A stretch of 44,033 nucleotides of DNA from Mycobacterium sp. ACS1612 (lineage in GTDB: Bacteria > Actinomycetota > Actinomycetes > Mycobacteriales > Mycobacteriaceae). The stretch lies in the NCBI RefSeq assembly GCF_001667505.1, contig NZ_LZHZ01000058.1:1-44033 (forward strand). The letters are read 5' to 3'. Each line of letters opens with the position of its first letter. Position 1 is the first letter of the stretch. The position numbers were made by a program, and so were the translations under genes. The notes under the pieces were generated by a model. That model saw only the letters and a list, made by a program, of their open reading frames with translations, searched no databases and was not told the origin of the DNA. Shown here one piece after another: positions 15,734 through 24,116 of the stretch.

Positions 15734-16095
15734 CTCAATTGGCAGGACTTGCGCCGTGGTGACTCGGTCTGGCTGGCACGGCGGTACGGTGACGCTGCTC
15801 GTCTGGTGGTGGCGGTCAAACCGAACTCATATCTGCTTCGGACATCGCCCGACGATTTCGACCGCGTGCAAGACGGAGCGCCGGCGCCGTCGGGCATGCG
15901 GCTTTTGATCTGCCGCACTTCGTGATGGAGCAGAAGATGACGCGTGGCGTTCGAGACCGCGCCGAACAATTGCGCCGCGATCGCGTCAACGGGTTCACGC
16001 GGTATCGGCATCGTGGCTGCCGCGAATCCGTCGAACTCGTCAAATAATCGCCGGAAAACTTCGCCTCTCGCCTTGCCCGATGCAACGATGGAAAT
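15734..16095. other. 362-bp stretch, no intact gene
   Basis: No intact gene is visible between the ketosynthase remnants (minus) and dosS (plus). On the minus strand about 15890-16080 encodes a protein-like stretch including FDEFDGFAAATMPIPREPVD and ATRHLLLHHEVRQIKSRMP, followed by a frame change, which may be another remnant; I do not recognise the family. No DosR-like box is evident in front of dosS. Confidence 0.4.
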
Positions 16096-17811
16096 GTGAC
16101 CGACCCCGAGTCGGGCGTTGAAACCAGCATGCGCCCGCTTCGCGACACGCTGTCTCAGCTGCGGCTTCGCGAGCTGCTGAGCGAGGTGCAGGACCGTGTC
16201 GAACAGATCGTTGAAGGGCGCGACCGCCTCGACGGCCTGCTGGAAGCCATGTTGGTGGTCACGTCGGGTCTCGAACTGGACCAAACCCTTCGCACCATCG
16301 TGCACACCGCTATCGAATTGGTCGACGCGCAATATGGAGCGCTCGGCGTCCGAGGGCGCGACCATGAATTGATCGAGTTCATCTACGAGGGCATCGACGA
16401 GGAGATGCGCGAGAAGATCGGGCATCTGCCTGAGGGCCGCGGAGTTCTCGGCGTCCTCATCGACGATCCGAAGCCCATCCGGTTGGACAACATCGCTCAC
16501 CACGCGGCATCGGTGGGGTTTCCGCCCAACCATCCCCCCATGCGCACCTTTCTCGGCGTACCCGTACGTATCCGCGACGAGGTCTTCGGCAACCTGTACC
16601 TCACGGAGAAGGCGAACGGTCAGCCGTTCAGCGAGGACGACGAGGTCCTGGTTCAGGCACTCGCGGCGGCAGCGGGCATCGCCATCGACAACGCACGGCT
16701 CTATCAGAAATCCAAGACGCGCCAGTCCTGGATTGAAGCCACCCGCGACATCGGGACGGAACTGCTCTCCGGCACCGATCCGGCCAGGGTGTTTCGCCTG
16801 GTCGCCGACGAAGTGCGAACGCTCAGCGGTGCCGAAGTGACGCTGGTGGCCGTTCCGGCAGATCCTGACGTGCCGGCAACCGAGGTCGACGAACTGCAGG
16901 TCACCGCGACATCCGGCGACGGTCCGGCGACGGATCTGGTGTCGATCCCGGTCGAGGGAACATCGGTTGGCGCGGCGTTCGTCGAGCGCGCCCCCGGCCG
17001 GTTCGACCGCTTCGACCTCGTTGCCGGTGAACCTGCGTCGACGGGCCCCGCGCTGGTGTTGCCGCTACGGGCGACGGACGCCGTTGCGGGCGTTCTCGTC
17101 GCGGTTCGCGGCGCAGGGGCGCAACCGTTCAGCGACGAAGAACTCGACATGATGGCGGCGTTCGCGGACCAGGCCGCCCTGGCGTGGCAACTGGCGAGCG
17201 CGCAGCGGCAAATGCGTGAACTCGGCATCCTGACCGATCGCGACCGCATCGCGCGAGACCTGCACGATCACGTCATCCAGCGCCTCTTCGCCGTCGGGCT
17301 CTCCCTGCAAGGGACGATCCCTCGAGCGCGGATACCCGAAGTGCAACAACGGCTTTCCGCCTGTGTTGACGATCTGCAGGAAGTGATACAGGAAATCCGG
17401 ACCGCGATATTCGACCTGCACGGCGCATCGTCGGGGACGACTCGACTACGTCAGCGTCTTGACGAAGCGGTGGCCCAGTTCGCCAGCCCGGACGTCCGGA
17501 CCACGACGCAATTCGTCGGCCCGCTGTCGGTGGTCGACGCCACCCTGGCCGACCACGCCGAAGCGGTCGTCCGGGAGGCGGTCAGCAACGCGATCAGGCA
17601 CGGCAAGGCCACCACGCTGTCGGTGAGTGTCACGGTCGCAGATGACCTGATCATCGAAGTCGTGGACAACGGCGGGGGAATATCGGGCGAGATCACCGGC
17701 AGCGGCCTGACCAACCTGCAGAAGCGTGCCCAGGACGTCGGCGGCACTTTTGCCATCGAAAGTGCCGCTGACCGCGGAACCACCCTGCGGTGGTCGGCGC
17801 CACTGCAGTAG
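16096..17811 (+). CDS. dosS: DosS/DosT-type redox-sensing histidine kinase
   Basis: The 571-residue protein has two GAF domains (about 45-205 and 215-368), a HisKA_3 dimerisation/phosphoacceptor region and an HATPase domain (about 480-570). The heme-ligand region FPPNHPPMRTFLGVPVR is conserved with proximal His146, the phosphoacceptor is His390 in IARDLHDHVIQRLF, and ATP-binding motifs are EAVSNAIRHGKA and DNGGGISGEITGSGL. DosS and DosT bind heme in the first GAF domain, sense O2, NO and CO, and phosphorylate DosR. The start is GTG 16096 (MTDPESGVET). It is alone and not linked to dosR, which lies 4.2 kb to the left on the other strand. DosS and DosT cannot be told apart safely by eye. Confidence 0.93.
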   Translation: MTDPESGVETSMRPLRDTLSQLRLRELLSEVQDRVEQIVEGRDRLDGLLEAMLVVTSGLELDQTLRTIVHTAIELVDAQYGALGVRGRDHELIEFIYEGIDEEMREKIGHLPEGRGVLGVLIDDPKPIRLDNIAHHAASVGFPPNHPPMRTFLGVPVRIRDEVFGNLYLTEKANGQPFSEDDEVLVQALAAAAGIAIDNARLYQKSKTRQSWIEATRDIGTELLSGTDPARVFRLVADEVRTLSGAEVTLVAVPADPDVPATEVDELQVTATSGDGPATDLVSIPVEGTSVGAAFVERAPGRFDRFDLVAGEPASTGPALVLPLRATDAVAGVLVAVRGAGAQPFSDEELDMMAAFADQAALAWQLASAQRQMRELGILTDRDRIARDLHDHVIQRLFAVGLSLQGTIPRARIPEVQQRLSACVDDLQEVIQEIRTAIFDLHGASSGTTRLRQRLDEAVAQFASPDVRTTTQFVGPLSVVDATLADHAEAVVREAVSNAIRHGKATTLSVSVTVADDLIIEVVDNGGGISGEITGSGLTNLQKRAQDVGGTFAIESAADRGTTLRWSAPLQ

Positions 17812-17831
17812 GTCGAACGAACCGCGCGTCG

Positions 17832-17845
17832 ACGACCAAAGGCCC
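17832..17845. promoter_or_regulatory. DosR-box-like site
   Basis: ACGACCAAAGGCCC matches ten of fourteen positions of GGGACTWWAGTCCC, with a good right half and centre (GACCAAAGGCCC). It lies 37 bp before the first codon of the truncated universal stress gene and just after dosS. Confidence 0.4.
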
Positions 17846-17881
17846 TAATGAGGCCGTGAGCGCTCTGGATAACGTGCGATC

Positions 17882-18193
17882 GTGCTCGATGACCGACCGG
17901 ACAATGACGCACGCGTGCACCTCGCGATGCAGGAAGGGCGTCTTCGGAAAGCGACCGTGCGACAAGTGGATCGGCGCGTCGACAGTTGGATCCGCCGTTA
18001 TCCGGACGTACCCGTCGAAGTTGTCGCCGCAGGCACCGGTCGACAGTATCGGCAGTCCGACGGCGACGGCGCAGACGTTCAACTAGCGGTGGTCGGTGCG
18101 GCCGACGCCGGCGCGGCCGCCACGCTGACGATGCCGAATTGCCACCCCATCTTGGGATATCCGGATTGTTCGGTGTTGTTGGTCCGTACCTAG
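17882..18193 (+). pseudogene. truncated universal stress protein, C-terminal part
   Basis: The 103-codon frame from GTG 17882 encodes the end of a universal-stress-like domain: RRYPDVPVEVVAAGTG, QLAVVGAADAGAAATLTMPN and HPILGYPDCSVLLVRT, where LAVVGA takes the place of the usual VVG strand. There is no first half with VVGVDGS, and the frame closes with a stop at 17870. A complete domain has about 140-150 residues, so this is a 5'-truncated gene. It could still be translated. It converges on the DUF3618 gene with a four-base overlap. Confidence 0.6.
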
Positions 18194-18486
18194 CGACGCC
18201 TGCGCCACAGGACCAACGCGACGATTGCGGCACCGGCCACGACTGCGATGATCGGCGCACCGACTTTCGGCTGGGTCGCCACCCGGCCCACGTGGTGCGT
18301 CGTGTCGACGACGCGCTGTTTGGTCTCGGCGGCCTTGTCCTTGGCGCGCTGTTTCACGTCTAGCTTCTCCGACAGTGCGCCGACGGTGTCGCCCAACTCT
18401 TTTCGAGTGCGTTCGATGTCGGCCTGAATGTCTTCGACGCCGGCGTCGGGGCCGGGCTCCTGCGGTAACGGGTCAGGCTGTGCCAT
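18190..18486 (-). CDS. DUF3618 membrane-anchored protein
   Basis: The 98-residue protein matches DUF3618: an N-terminal helix with IQADIERTRKELGDTVGALS (about 20-39), the basic linker KQRAKDKAAETKQRV, and one C-terminal membrane helix (about 76-94) ending in WRRRR. The role of the family is unknown; in Actinobacteria it commonly follows a holin-like DUF1469 gene, as here, where the ATG (18486) overlaps the upstream gene's end by 14 bases. Confidence 0.85.
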   Translation of the reverse strand: MAQPDPLPQEPGPDAGVEDIQADIERTRKELGDTVGALSEKLDVKQRAKDKAAETKQRVVDTTHHVGRVATQPKVGAPIIAVVAGAAIVALVLWRRRR

Positions 18487-18886
18487 GGCGCGCATCCTTG
18501 ATCTCTTGTATATCTGCCTTAACCGTCTCGACGGTTCGCGGCGCCGCCGGGGTGACCTCCTTGGCTTGGCTGCGTCCGGCGAACGCGGCAATGCCCGCGG
18601 CGAGGATCAACACCGCGCCGACGATCAGCGCGGCAGCCCACACCGGTAACACCAGCGACAGCGCGGCGACCGCGGCGGCGATGACGGTGGCCGCACCGAA
18701 GAACGCGAGCAGGCCCGCCACGCTGAACAGTCCCGCGCCGATGCCGGCGTGTTTGGCGGATTGCTGGAATTCCTTCTCCGCAAGCCGCATCTCGTCGCGG
18801 ATCAGCCGCGACACCTGTGACGACAGCTGGCCCATCAATTCACCGATCGTGGGCTCCGCGGTCTGCTTCGACTCGACACTCATCAC
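18473..18886 (-). CDS. phage holin-like (DUF1469/PF07332) membrane protein
   Basis: The 136-137-residue protein has the layout of the Phage_holin_3_6 family: an amphipathic start with LMGQLSSQVSRLIRDEMRLA (about 18-37), two membrane helices (about 50-75 and 80-103) and a short charged tail. Despite the name, bacterial members are chromosomal envelope proteins of unknown role. ATG 18883 and the GTG just before it (18886) are both possible starts. It is the first gene of a two-gene unit with DUF3618. Confidence 0.85.
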   Translation of the reverse strand: MMSVESKQTAEPTIGELMGQLSSQVSRLIRDEMRLAEKEFQQSAKHAGIGAGLFSVAGLLAFFGAATVIAAAVAALSLVLPVWAAALIVGAVLILAAGIAAFAGRSQAKEVTPAAPRTVETVKADIQEIKDARHGTA

Positions 18887-19216
18887 ATACCAACCCCTGT
18901 CCTAGTTCGTGTCCTCCCTTCTCAGTGATGCCCATCAACGCTGCGCCGAAAACCCGATGACGGGTCGGCTTCGACGTGGCATCAGTTGGATAACTGCGAA
19001 TCCGCGGTGGTGAAGCAGCGCTTGGCTTTTCAAGATCGTTGCACGTCAACGGGTTTTGCGGGATTCCGAAGCCGTACGTCACCATTTGGACACAGTGTGG
19101 TGCGCCGGGGCGCGCCGCCGACGTTGGCTGCTGATAATTAACGTCGTCGTTCAACACGACTTCTGTACGGCACGCGGCTTTGCCGCACCACCTGAAAGCC
19201 GAATGGCTGAGCGCGA
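18887..19216. other. 330-bp divergent intergenic region
   Basis: This gap between the holin-like gene (minus) and the repeat protein (plus) must hold both promoters. I see no gene. AT-rich stretches such as CTGATAATTAACG near 19130 could be a promoter for the plus-strand gene. No clear operator symmetry stands out. Confidence 0.45.
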
Positions 19217-19741
19217 ATGAAGGGTTCGATGTCGATGACGATCTTTGATCGAGTCACCGTCACAGTAGTTGCTGCTGGCGCTGTATTGTGCAGTGCCGCG
19301 ATGGCGTTGAGCCCGCAAGTGGCAGCCGCCCCGTTGGTCACCGGCGGCGAGGATTACGCATGCTTGCAGTCATCGGCGGGCGCGGCTCCCGCTGCCGCTG
19401 CGGCACCGGCAGCCGCCGCATGCGCTCCCAGCGCGCCACTGTCCGAAATGGCTGGTGTTCCGATGGCCCTGCCGGGGCCGGTTCCCGTCGTGGCGCCGGT
19501 ACCTGCTGGTGCTCCGGTTCCCGTCGGCGCTCCGGTGCCGGTCGGCGCTCCGGTGCCAGTGGGTGCCCCGGTACCGGTGGGCGGGCTGCCGGTGGGCGCG
19601 CCGATCCCTGCGGCTGCGCCGCTGGCCGGCGGTGCGCCTCTGGTCGAGATGGCCGGCACAGGCAAGGGTGCTCCGACCGGTCCGCCGCCACCTGGTGCGC
19701 CCGTGGACGGTCAACCGATCACCCCAGGCCCGACAGGCTGA
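19217..19741 (+). CDS. secreted Ala/Pro/Val-rich repeat protein
   Basis: The 174-residue product has a signal peptide (basic start, hydrophobic VTVVAAGAVLCSAAMALS, cleavage near VAAAPL about residue 38), then a low-complexity body. Residues about 93-122 are five repeats of APVPVG-like hexapeptides, flanked by Ala-rich and Pro-rich parts. No enzymatic motif is present. Proline-rich secreted proteins of this kind occur at the mycobacterial cell surface, and the neighbour is a peptidoglycan L,D-transpeptidase, so a wall-spanning or spacer role is plausible inference. ATGs at 19229 and 19235 are alternative starts, better placed after AAGGG. Confidence 0.75.
   Translation: MKGSMSMTIFDRVTVTVVAAGAVLCSAAMALSPQVAAAPLVTGGEDYACLQSSAGAAPAAAAAPAAAACAPSAPLSEMAGVPMALPGPVPVVAPVPAGAPVPVGAPVPVGAPVPVGAPVPVGGLPVGAPIPAAAPLAGGAPLVEMAGTGKGAPTGPPPPGAPVDGQPITPGPTG
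19493..19582 (+). repeat. five tandem 18-bp coding repeats
   Basis: Five units of 18 bp (19493, 19511, 19529, 19547, 19565), of the form GCTCCGGTGCCGGTCGGC, encode APVPVG repeats. Two central units differ at one or two bases only. Such arrays expand and contract by slippage, so copy number may differ between strains. There are no spacers, hence it is not a CRISPR array. Confidence 0.85.
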
Positions 19742-19764
19742 CCGCGCACACATCCTGAACCGGG

Positions 19765-19804
19765 TTCGGCCCGGCGGCGAGTACCGATCCGCCGCCGGGC
19801 CGAA
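19765..19804. terminator. bidirectional terminator hairpin
   Basis: TTCGGCCCGGCGGCG (19765-19779) and its exact reverse complement (19790-19804) form a 15-bp perfect stem with a 10-base loop. It lies between the convergent repeat-protein gene (ends 19741) and L,D-transpeptidase gene (ends 19822). There is no long T-run, as is common in mycobacteria. Confidence 0.8.
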
Positions 19805-19821
19805 ACGTTTGGACTCCCGCT

Positions 19822-20691
19822 TCAGTTCGGCACTGCGCGGGGCACCTCGATGCTGTTCTCCTGCACGATGATCGGGTCGCCGACGTTGGCGGTGTTGAAG
19901 TACCACTCGGCGTCCTCGGTGCTGAGTCCGACACACCCGTGGCTGGTGTTCTCATAGCCGAGCGAGTTGACCGCCCACGGCGCCGAATGCACGAAAAGCC
20001 CACGGCGAGTGAAGCGTACGGCGTACTCGACGTCGAGCAGGTACCCGTCGGGAGCGTCGACCGGAATGCCGACGCTGCTCGAGTCCATCATCACGTCGCG
20101 TTCCTTCGACAACACGGTGTAGGTGCCGACGGGTGTTGGATACTCCGGTCTGCCCATCGACGCCGGGAACACGCCGGGCTCACCCCAGTGCGGTCGGTGA
20201 TGCGGGGCGGGCAGTTCGGACGGAGGTCCCGCGTCGGCGCCGTCGATGGTCACCGTGAAGGTGTGGTCGGAGATGCTGGCGACGCCGATAACCGCTGGGC
20301 CCGTTTGGAATTCGGTCTTGAACCCACCCACCGACAGTGCCACCGTGCTGTGCGCCGGCCAGAAGCGGTCGGGCAGCCATTGCACGACGCGGTTGTCGAG
20401 CCAGTCGAACTCGCCCGTCATCGCGGGGGCGGAGGTGATGCCGATCGCGCGTTCCGCGGCGTGCTTGTCGAGCACCGGCGCGTTGAACGTCACCACGATC
20501 GGGTGCGCCACCCCGACCACCTGGCCGCGAGCCGGCTGCACCGACGCGATCGCGGGCTTGAGCAACGGATTCGCCGCAGGGGCAGGAACGTTCGCCCGGT
20601 TCGTGACCGCCATGCTGGCGTCGGCAGGCCCGGCAGCCATCACCGCGTTGATCCCGAGTACCGCAAGAACACACAGCGCAACCCCACGCAT
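19822..20691 (-). CDS. L,D-transpeptidase (YkuD family) with Ig-like domain
   Basis: The 289-residue protein has a signal peptide (about 1-25), an Ig-like bacterial domain (about 48-150, VGVAHPIVVTFNAPVLDK) and a YkuD catalytic domain (about 150-285). The catalytic signature is HSAPWAV..NTSHGCVGLS with the nucleophilic Cys in SHGC and the His of FVHSAP. Such enzymes make 3-3 cross-links in mycobacterial peptidoglycan and act outside the membrane. Mycobacteria have several paralogues and I do not assign which one. AAAGGAAT precedes the ATG. Confidence 0.9.
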   Translation of the reverse strand: MRGVALCVLAVLGINAVMAAGPADASMAVTNRANVPAPAANPLLKPAIASVQPARGQVVGVAHPIVVTFNAPVLDKHAAERAIGITSAPAMTGEFDWLDNRVVQWLPDRFWPAHSTVALSVGGFKTEFQTGPAVIGVASISDHTFTVTIDGADAGPPSELPAPHHRPHWGEPGVFPASMGRPEYPTPVGTYTVLSKERDVMMDSSSVGIPVDAPDGYLLDVEYAVRFTRRGLFVHSAPWAVNSLGYENTSHGCVGLSTEDAEWYFNTANVGDPIIVQENSIEVPRAVPN

Positions 20692-20833
20692 GCCTTTTGA
20701 TTCCTTTGAAATAACAACAGTGTTAATTAGATCGTAGGGTGCCGCGCGGAGTTCGATGTGTAGGTGCGCCTTGGCATTTCGGTCAAGGATCCATCACGCT
20801 TTGGCCACGGTGGATACCCGCGGCTGTGAACAG

Positions 20834-21559
20834 CTAGCTGTCCTGGGCCTTCGTGATGAGGTCGGTGGCCACCTGGACCAGGGGGACATTCGAGTCCTGT
20901 GACAGCTTGCGCAACACCTCGAACGCCTGCACCGCGTCGACGCCGTAACGCTCCATGATCATGCCCTTCGCCTGGCCGATCATGTCCCGACTGGCCAGCG
21001 CGCGCTTGAACTGTTCTTCCCGCCGCGCCGAATTCCAGGCCACCGAGGAATGTGCAGCGAAGACCCGCCCGATGTCGCGCGATGAATCGTCGAACGCGTT
21101 CGATCGCTCGGCGTAGACGTTGAGCGCACCCATGGTTTCGTCGGCGATGAACAACTGAAACGCGATGATGGCCCGGATCGGCGTCTGCTCTAGCGCATCC
21201 CGGCGGTAGCTCGGGAACCGGTCGTCGGTCTCGAGGTCCGCGACGTGCACGATCTTCTCTTCCCAGGCGGCGGTGAGGCACGGGCCTTCGCGATGGCGTT
21301 GCTGGACCTCGTCGAGCAAGATAGGCCACTTGTGCGTCGCGGCGGGGGTGTCGATGTGTTTGGCGTTGCGGGTGACCGTGATGCCCGCGTAGTCGGCGCC
21401 AGGGATCTCGACCGCGGCGTGTTCGACCAGTTCGTCGAGCACCGTGTCGGCGTCCGCATCCGCCCGGCTATGAAGCGCCTGCACCAGTTGAGCAATGCGA
21501 AGGTGGGTAGCCTCCACGTCGCCTCGGTCGTTCAACGTCACCCCTCGATCTTCCGTCAA
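20834..21559 (-). CDS. GAF and ANTAR domain regulator
   Basis: The 241-residue protein has a GAF domain (about 40-165, with ITVTRNAKHIDTPAATH) and an ANTAR RNA-binding domain (about 180-238, ASRDMIGQAKGMIMERYGVD with AFEVLRKLSQDSN). ANTAR proteins bind paired hexaloop hairpins in mRNA leaders and prevent termination. GAF-ANTAR members are numerous in mycobacteria. The annotated start is a TTG (21559); a GTG at 21541 is equally possible. The neighbours give no clue to the target RNA. Confidence 0.88.
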   Translation of the reverse strand: MTEDRGVTLNDRGDVEATHLRIAQLVQALHSRADADADTVLDELVEHAAVEIPGADYAGITVTRNAKHIDTPAATHKWPILLDEVQQRHREGPCLTAAWEEKIVHVADLETDDRFPSYRRDALEQTPIRAIIAFQLFIADETMGALNVYAERSNAFDDSSRDIGRVFAAHSSVAWNSARREEQFKRALASRDMIGQAKGMIMERYGVDAVQAFEVLRKLSQDSNVPLVQVATDLITKAQDS

Positions 21560-21571
21560 CCCGGTGCCGAA

Positions 21572-22069
21572 TTACAACGCCCGTAAATAACGGTCGGTGA
21601 CGACTCGCTGGATCACCGACGTGACGGGCGAGCCGAGCCTGCTCCACCACGTGGCGTGCCGCGAGAACGCGGTCACTTCCGCGTGTACCTCGTCGGAGGC
21701 CAGGTCGTAGCGCACCATGAAGCGTTCTTCACCGCTTTCGGCGTGACCCGGCAGCGTCCCGTAGGCGAACCCGCGCAGGTCCGGTTCGTCGACGATGTAC
21801 ACCACGCGGCATGGCGCAGCCACCGGGCCCAGGTGCACCAGCACCTCCGCTCCCGTGACGGCCACCTCGCTGGTCGCATCGACGCGCAGACCGGCGCCGC
21901 GCAGCATGCCCCACCGCATGCCTTCGGCGGCCGCGTCCTCGAACCGTCGCCGCCCCCGCCCGATCACCGCCGACTTCCGTACATGGTGGTATCCCTCAGG
22001 TAACGCGGCCGCCGTGGCTCCCACTTCGGGGTACGTCAGCGGCAGCCCCGCGAGGTCCAGCAGCTTCAC
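21572..22069 (-). CDS. DUF1990 family protein
   Basis: The 165-residue protein fits DUF1990: LTYPEVGAT, then GYHHVRKSAVIGRGRRRFED, GMLRGAGLRVDAT, RVVYIVDEPDLRGFAYGTLP and GHAESGEERF. The family is small, cytosolic and without known function; some members have been compared with lipid-binding folds. It lies 12 bp upstream of the GAF-ANTAR gene on the same strand and 37 bp from the divergent aldo/keto reductase. Confidence 0.85.
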   Translation of the reverse strand: MKLLDLAGLPLTYPEVGATAAALPEGYHHVRKSAVIGRGRRRFEDAAAEGMRWGMLRGAGLRVDATSEVAVTGAEVLVHLGPVAAPCRVVYIVDEPDLRGFAYGTLPGHAESGEERFMVRYDLASDEVHAEVTAFSRHATWWSRLGSPVTSVIQRVVTDRYLRAL

Positions 22070-22106
22070 AAGGACACCTTCTCATCGCGGGCGTACGGTC
22101 TGTGAA

Positions 22107-22979
22107 ATGACGACGCAAAGCATCGCGCACGCATCCGGAACGTTCACCCTCGGCGGTGACCTCACGGTCAACCGTCTGGGCTTCGGCGCGATGCGCCTGA
22201 CCGGAACGGGCGTTTGGGGTCCGCCCGCAGATCACGACGAATGCATCCGGGTGTTGCGCCGCGCCGTCGAGCTCGGCGTCAACTTCATCGACACCGCGAA
22301 CTCGTACGGGCCGTACGTGTCCGAGGAGCTGATCCGCGAGGCGCTGCACCCGTACGACGGTGTGGTCATCGCCACGAAGGCAGGCCTGCTGCGCACCGGG
22401 CCGGACGAATGGTCGCCGCTGGGCTTCCCCGCGTATCTGCGCCAGGAATGCGAGCTGAGCCTGCGCAGGCTCGGCGTCGACACCATCGACCTGTTCCAGT
22501 TGCATCGGATCGACCCCAAGTTCCCCGCCGAGGACCAGCTCGGCGAGCTGGTGAAGCTGCAGCAGGAGGGCAAGATCCGCCACATCGGGCTGTCCGAGGT
22601 GGACGTCGATCAACTCGAGGCGGCGCAGAAGACCGCGACGATCGTGTCGGTGCAGAACATGTACAACATCACCGTCCGGTCGGCCGAGCCGGTGCTCGAC
22701 GCGTGCGAAGCCGGCAGCATCGGGTTCATCCCGTGGTTCCCGCTGGCGGCCGGACCGTTGGCCGCGCCAGGCGGCCCGCTACAGCGCATCGCCGACGAGC
22801 ACCATGCCACCCCGTCCCAGCTGGCGCTGGCCTGGCTGTTGAAGCGCTCGCCGGTGATGCTGCCGATCCCTGGCACGTCCAAGGTCGCGCACCTGGAGGA
22901 GAACGTGGCGGCCGCGAAAATCGAGCTGTCCGACGCCGAGTTCGACACGCTGAGCAAAGCCGGGTCCGCCGACAGCTGA
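22107..22979 (+). CDS. aldo/keto reductase
   Basis: The 290-residue protein is a TIM-barrel NADPH-dependent reductase. The tetrad is complete: Asp62 and Tyr67 (FIDTANSYG), Lys91 (VIATKAG) and His133 (LFQLHRID). The cofactor-binding end reads LPIPGTSKVAHLEENVAAA. It reduces carbonyl compounds; the physiological substrate is unknown. The ATG at 22107 has no strong ribosome site, and the gene is divergent from DUF1990. Confidence 0.92.
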   Translation: MTTQSIAHASGTFTLGGDLTVNRLGFGAMRLTGTGVWGPPADHDECIRVLRRAVELGVNFIDTANSYGPYVSEELIREALHPYDGVVIATKAGLLRTGPDEWSPLGFPAYLRQECELSLRRLGVDTIDLFQLHRIDPKFPAEDQLGELVKLQQEGKIRHIGLSEVDVDQLEAAQKTATIVSVQNMYNITVRSAEPVLDACEAGSIGFIPWFPLAAGPLAAPGGPLQRIADEHHATPSQLALAWLLKRSPVMLPIPGTSKVAHLEENVAAAKIELSDAEFDTLSKAGSADS

Positions 22980-23000
22980 GGCAACCAATACGGTGACCGG

Positions 23001-23621
23001 GTGGCCTACGCACAGGAGCATCGCGGTGGAGACTTCAGCCCAGCCGAGCCCACCGCCCACGGCGGACCCGACTACGGCCGATTCGTCGAGGCAGTCCGCA
23101 CGCTGCAGGACCATGCGCGCGCCGCGGACGCGCCCGACGACGTGATCACCCAGGCTGCCGATCTGATCGAGGCCGCGTCCAACCTGCTGGCGCCCTACGA
23201 CGCGGACGAGTGGTCGTCACCGTCGGGCCGCAGGATGGACCTGCCCAACCGGGGCAGCGTGTTGGGCATCCCGGGGGAGTACCACAAGACCGACGATGGG
23301 CGAGTCGCAGGCAGCGTCTGCTTTCGGCGTTTCCACCTTGGCCGCAACGGCGCAGCCCACGGCGGATGCATCGCGCAACTGTTCGACTCGCTGCTCGGGT
23401 ACACCGCGTTCCGGCTGACGCAAAGCCTCTATCAGCGCACCGCCTTCCTGCACGTCGACTACCGCAAGATCGTGCCGATCGAGACGGAACTGCAGGTCGA
23501 CGCCGGGGTGGACCGCGTCGACGGCCGCAAGATGTTCATCTCGGGCCGGGTGCTCGACGGGGACACCGTGCTGGCCGAGGCCAACGCGCTGTTCGTCAAG
23601 CTGAACCCGGGGCAGCCGTGA
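23001..23621 (+). CDS. PaaI-family hotdog thioesterase
   Basis: The 206-residue protein has an N-terminal helical extension (about 1-80) and a hotdog domain (about 90-205). The motif NGAAHGGCIAQLFDSLLGYTA, with HGG and the acidic residue five to seven places later, is the PaaI/4HBT active-site helix. It probably hydrolyses acyl-CoA esters. GTG start; the end overlaps the next GTG by four bases. Confidence 0.85.
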   Translation: MAYAQEHRGGDFSPAEPTAHGGPDYGRFVEAVRTLQDHARAADAPDDVITQAADLIEAASNLLAPYDADEWSSPSGRRMDLPNRGSVLGIPGEYHKTDDGRVAGSVCFRRFHLGRNGAAHGGCIAQLFDSLLGYTAFRLTQSLYQRTAFLHVDYRKIVPIETELQVDAGVDRVDGRKMFISGRVLDGDTVLAEANALFVKLNPGQP

Positions 23622-24037
23622 AGCCGTCGGAGGTCAAACGGCGCTGGGCGCGGTGGCGCGACCGACTGCGCGAGCGCCCGCGCGTCGAATTCGGCTACCG
23701 CATTGGCATCGCAGTAATCGGGCTTGCGGTCCTCGGCGTCGGCATCCTCGCGATCCCGTATCCCGGGCCCGGCTGGGCAATCGTCTTCGTCGGCCTCGCG
23801 ATTCTGGCCACCGAATTCGACTGGGCGCGACGGCTGCTCGCCTACACGCGGACGCGCTACGACACGGCGATGGCTTGGTTCAAGGCACAGGGACTGTGGG
23901 TGCAGCTGCTCGGCGCGGCCTTCACAGCCGCCGTGGTGCTCGCCACCCTCTGGCTGCTCGGCGCGCTCGGCTGGGCCGCCGGGCTGGTCGGTATCGAGGC
24001 CAGGTGGCTGCGCAGCCCCATTGGCCTGGGGGCATGA
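23618..24037 (+). CDS. PGPGW-motif (TIGR02611-type) membrane protein
   Basis: The 139-residue protein has a basic N-terminus (KRRWARWRDRLRERPRVEF), two membrane segments around the signature PYPGPGWAIVFVGLAILATEF (about 48-68), and a third hydrophobic part (about 95-122). This is the actinobacterial TIGR02611/PGPGW family, of unknown function. It overlaps the thioesterase stop and precedes thrS by 79 bp. Confidence 0.82.
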   Translation: MKPSEVKRRWARWRDRLRERPRVEFGYRIGIAVIGLAVLGVGILAIPYPGPGWAIVFVGLAILATEFDWARRLLAYTRTRYDTAMAWFKAQGLWVQLLGAAFTAAVVLATLWLLGALGWAAGLVGIEARWLRSPIGLGA

Positions 24038-24116
24038 CCACCGACCCCGATAGCATGGTCGCGTTCAGTGCCGACCCGCACACCGCCCGTTTCACCGAAA
24101 GTTTGGAGAGTCACCG

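Noticed and set aside
18473..18886. prophage holin suggesting a phage remnant
   Set aside because: The family is named for phage holins but is widespread in actinobacterial chromosomes next to DUF3618; no lysin, capsid or integrase gene is present.
19493..19582. possible CRISPR array
   Set aside because: The 18-bp units are directly contiguous, have no spacers and lie in frame in a secreted protein.
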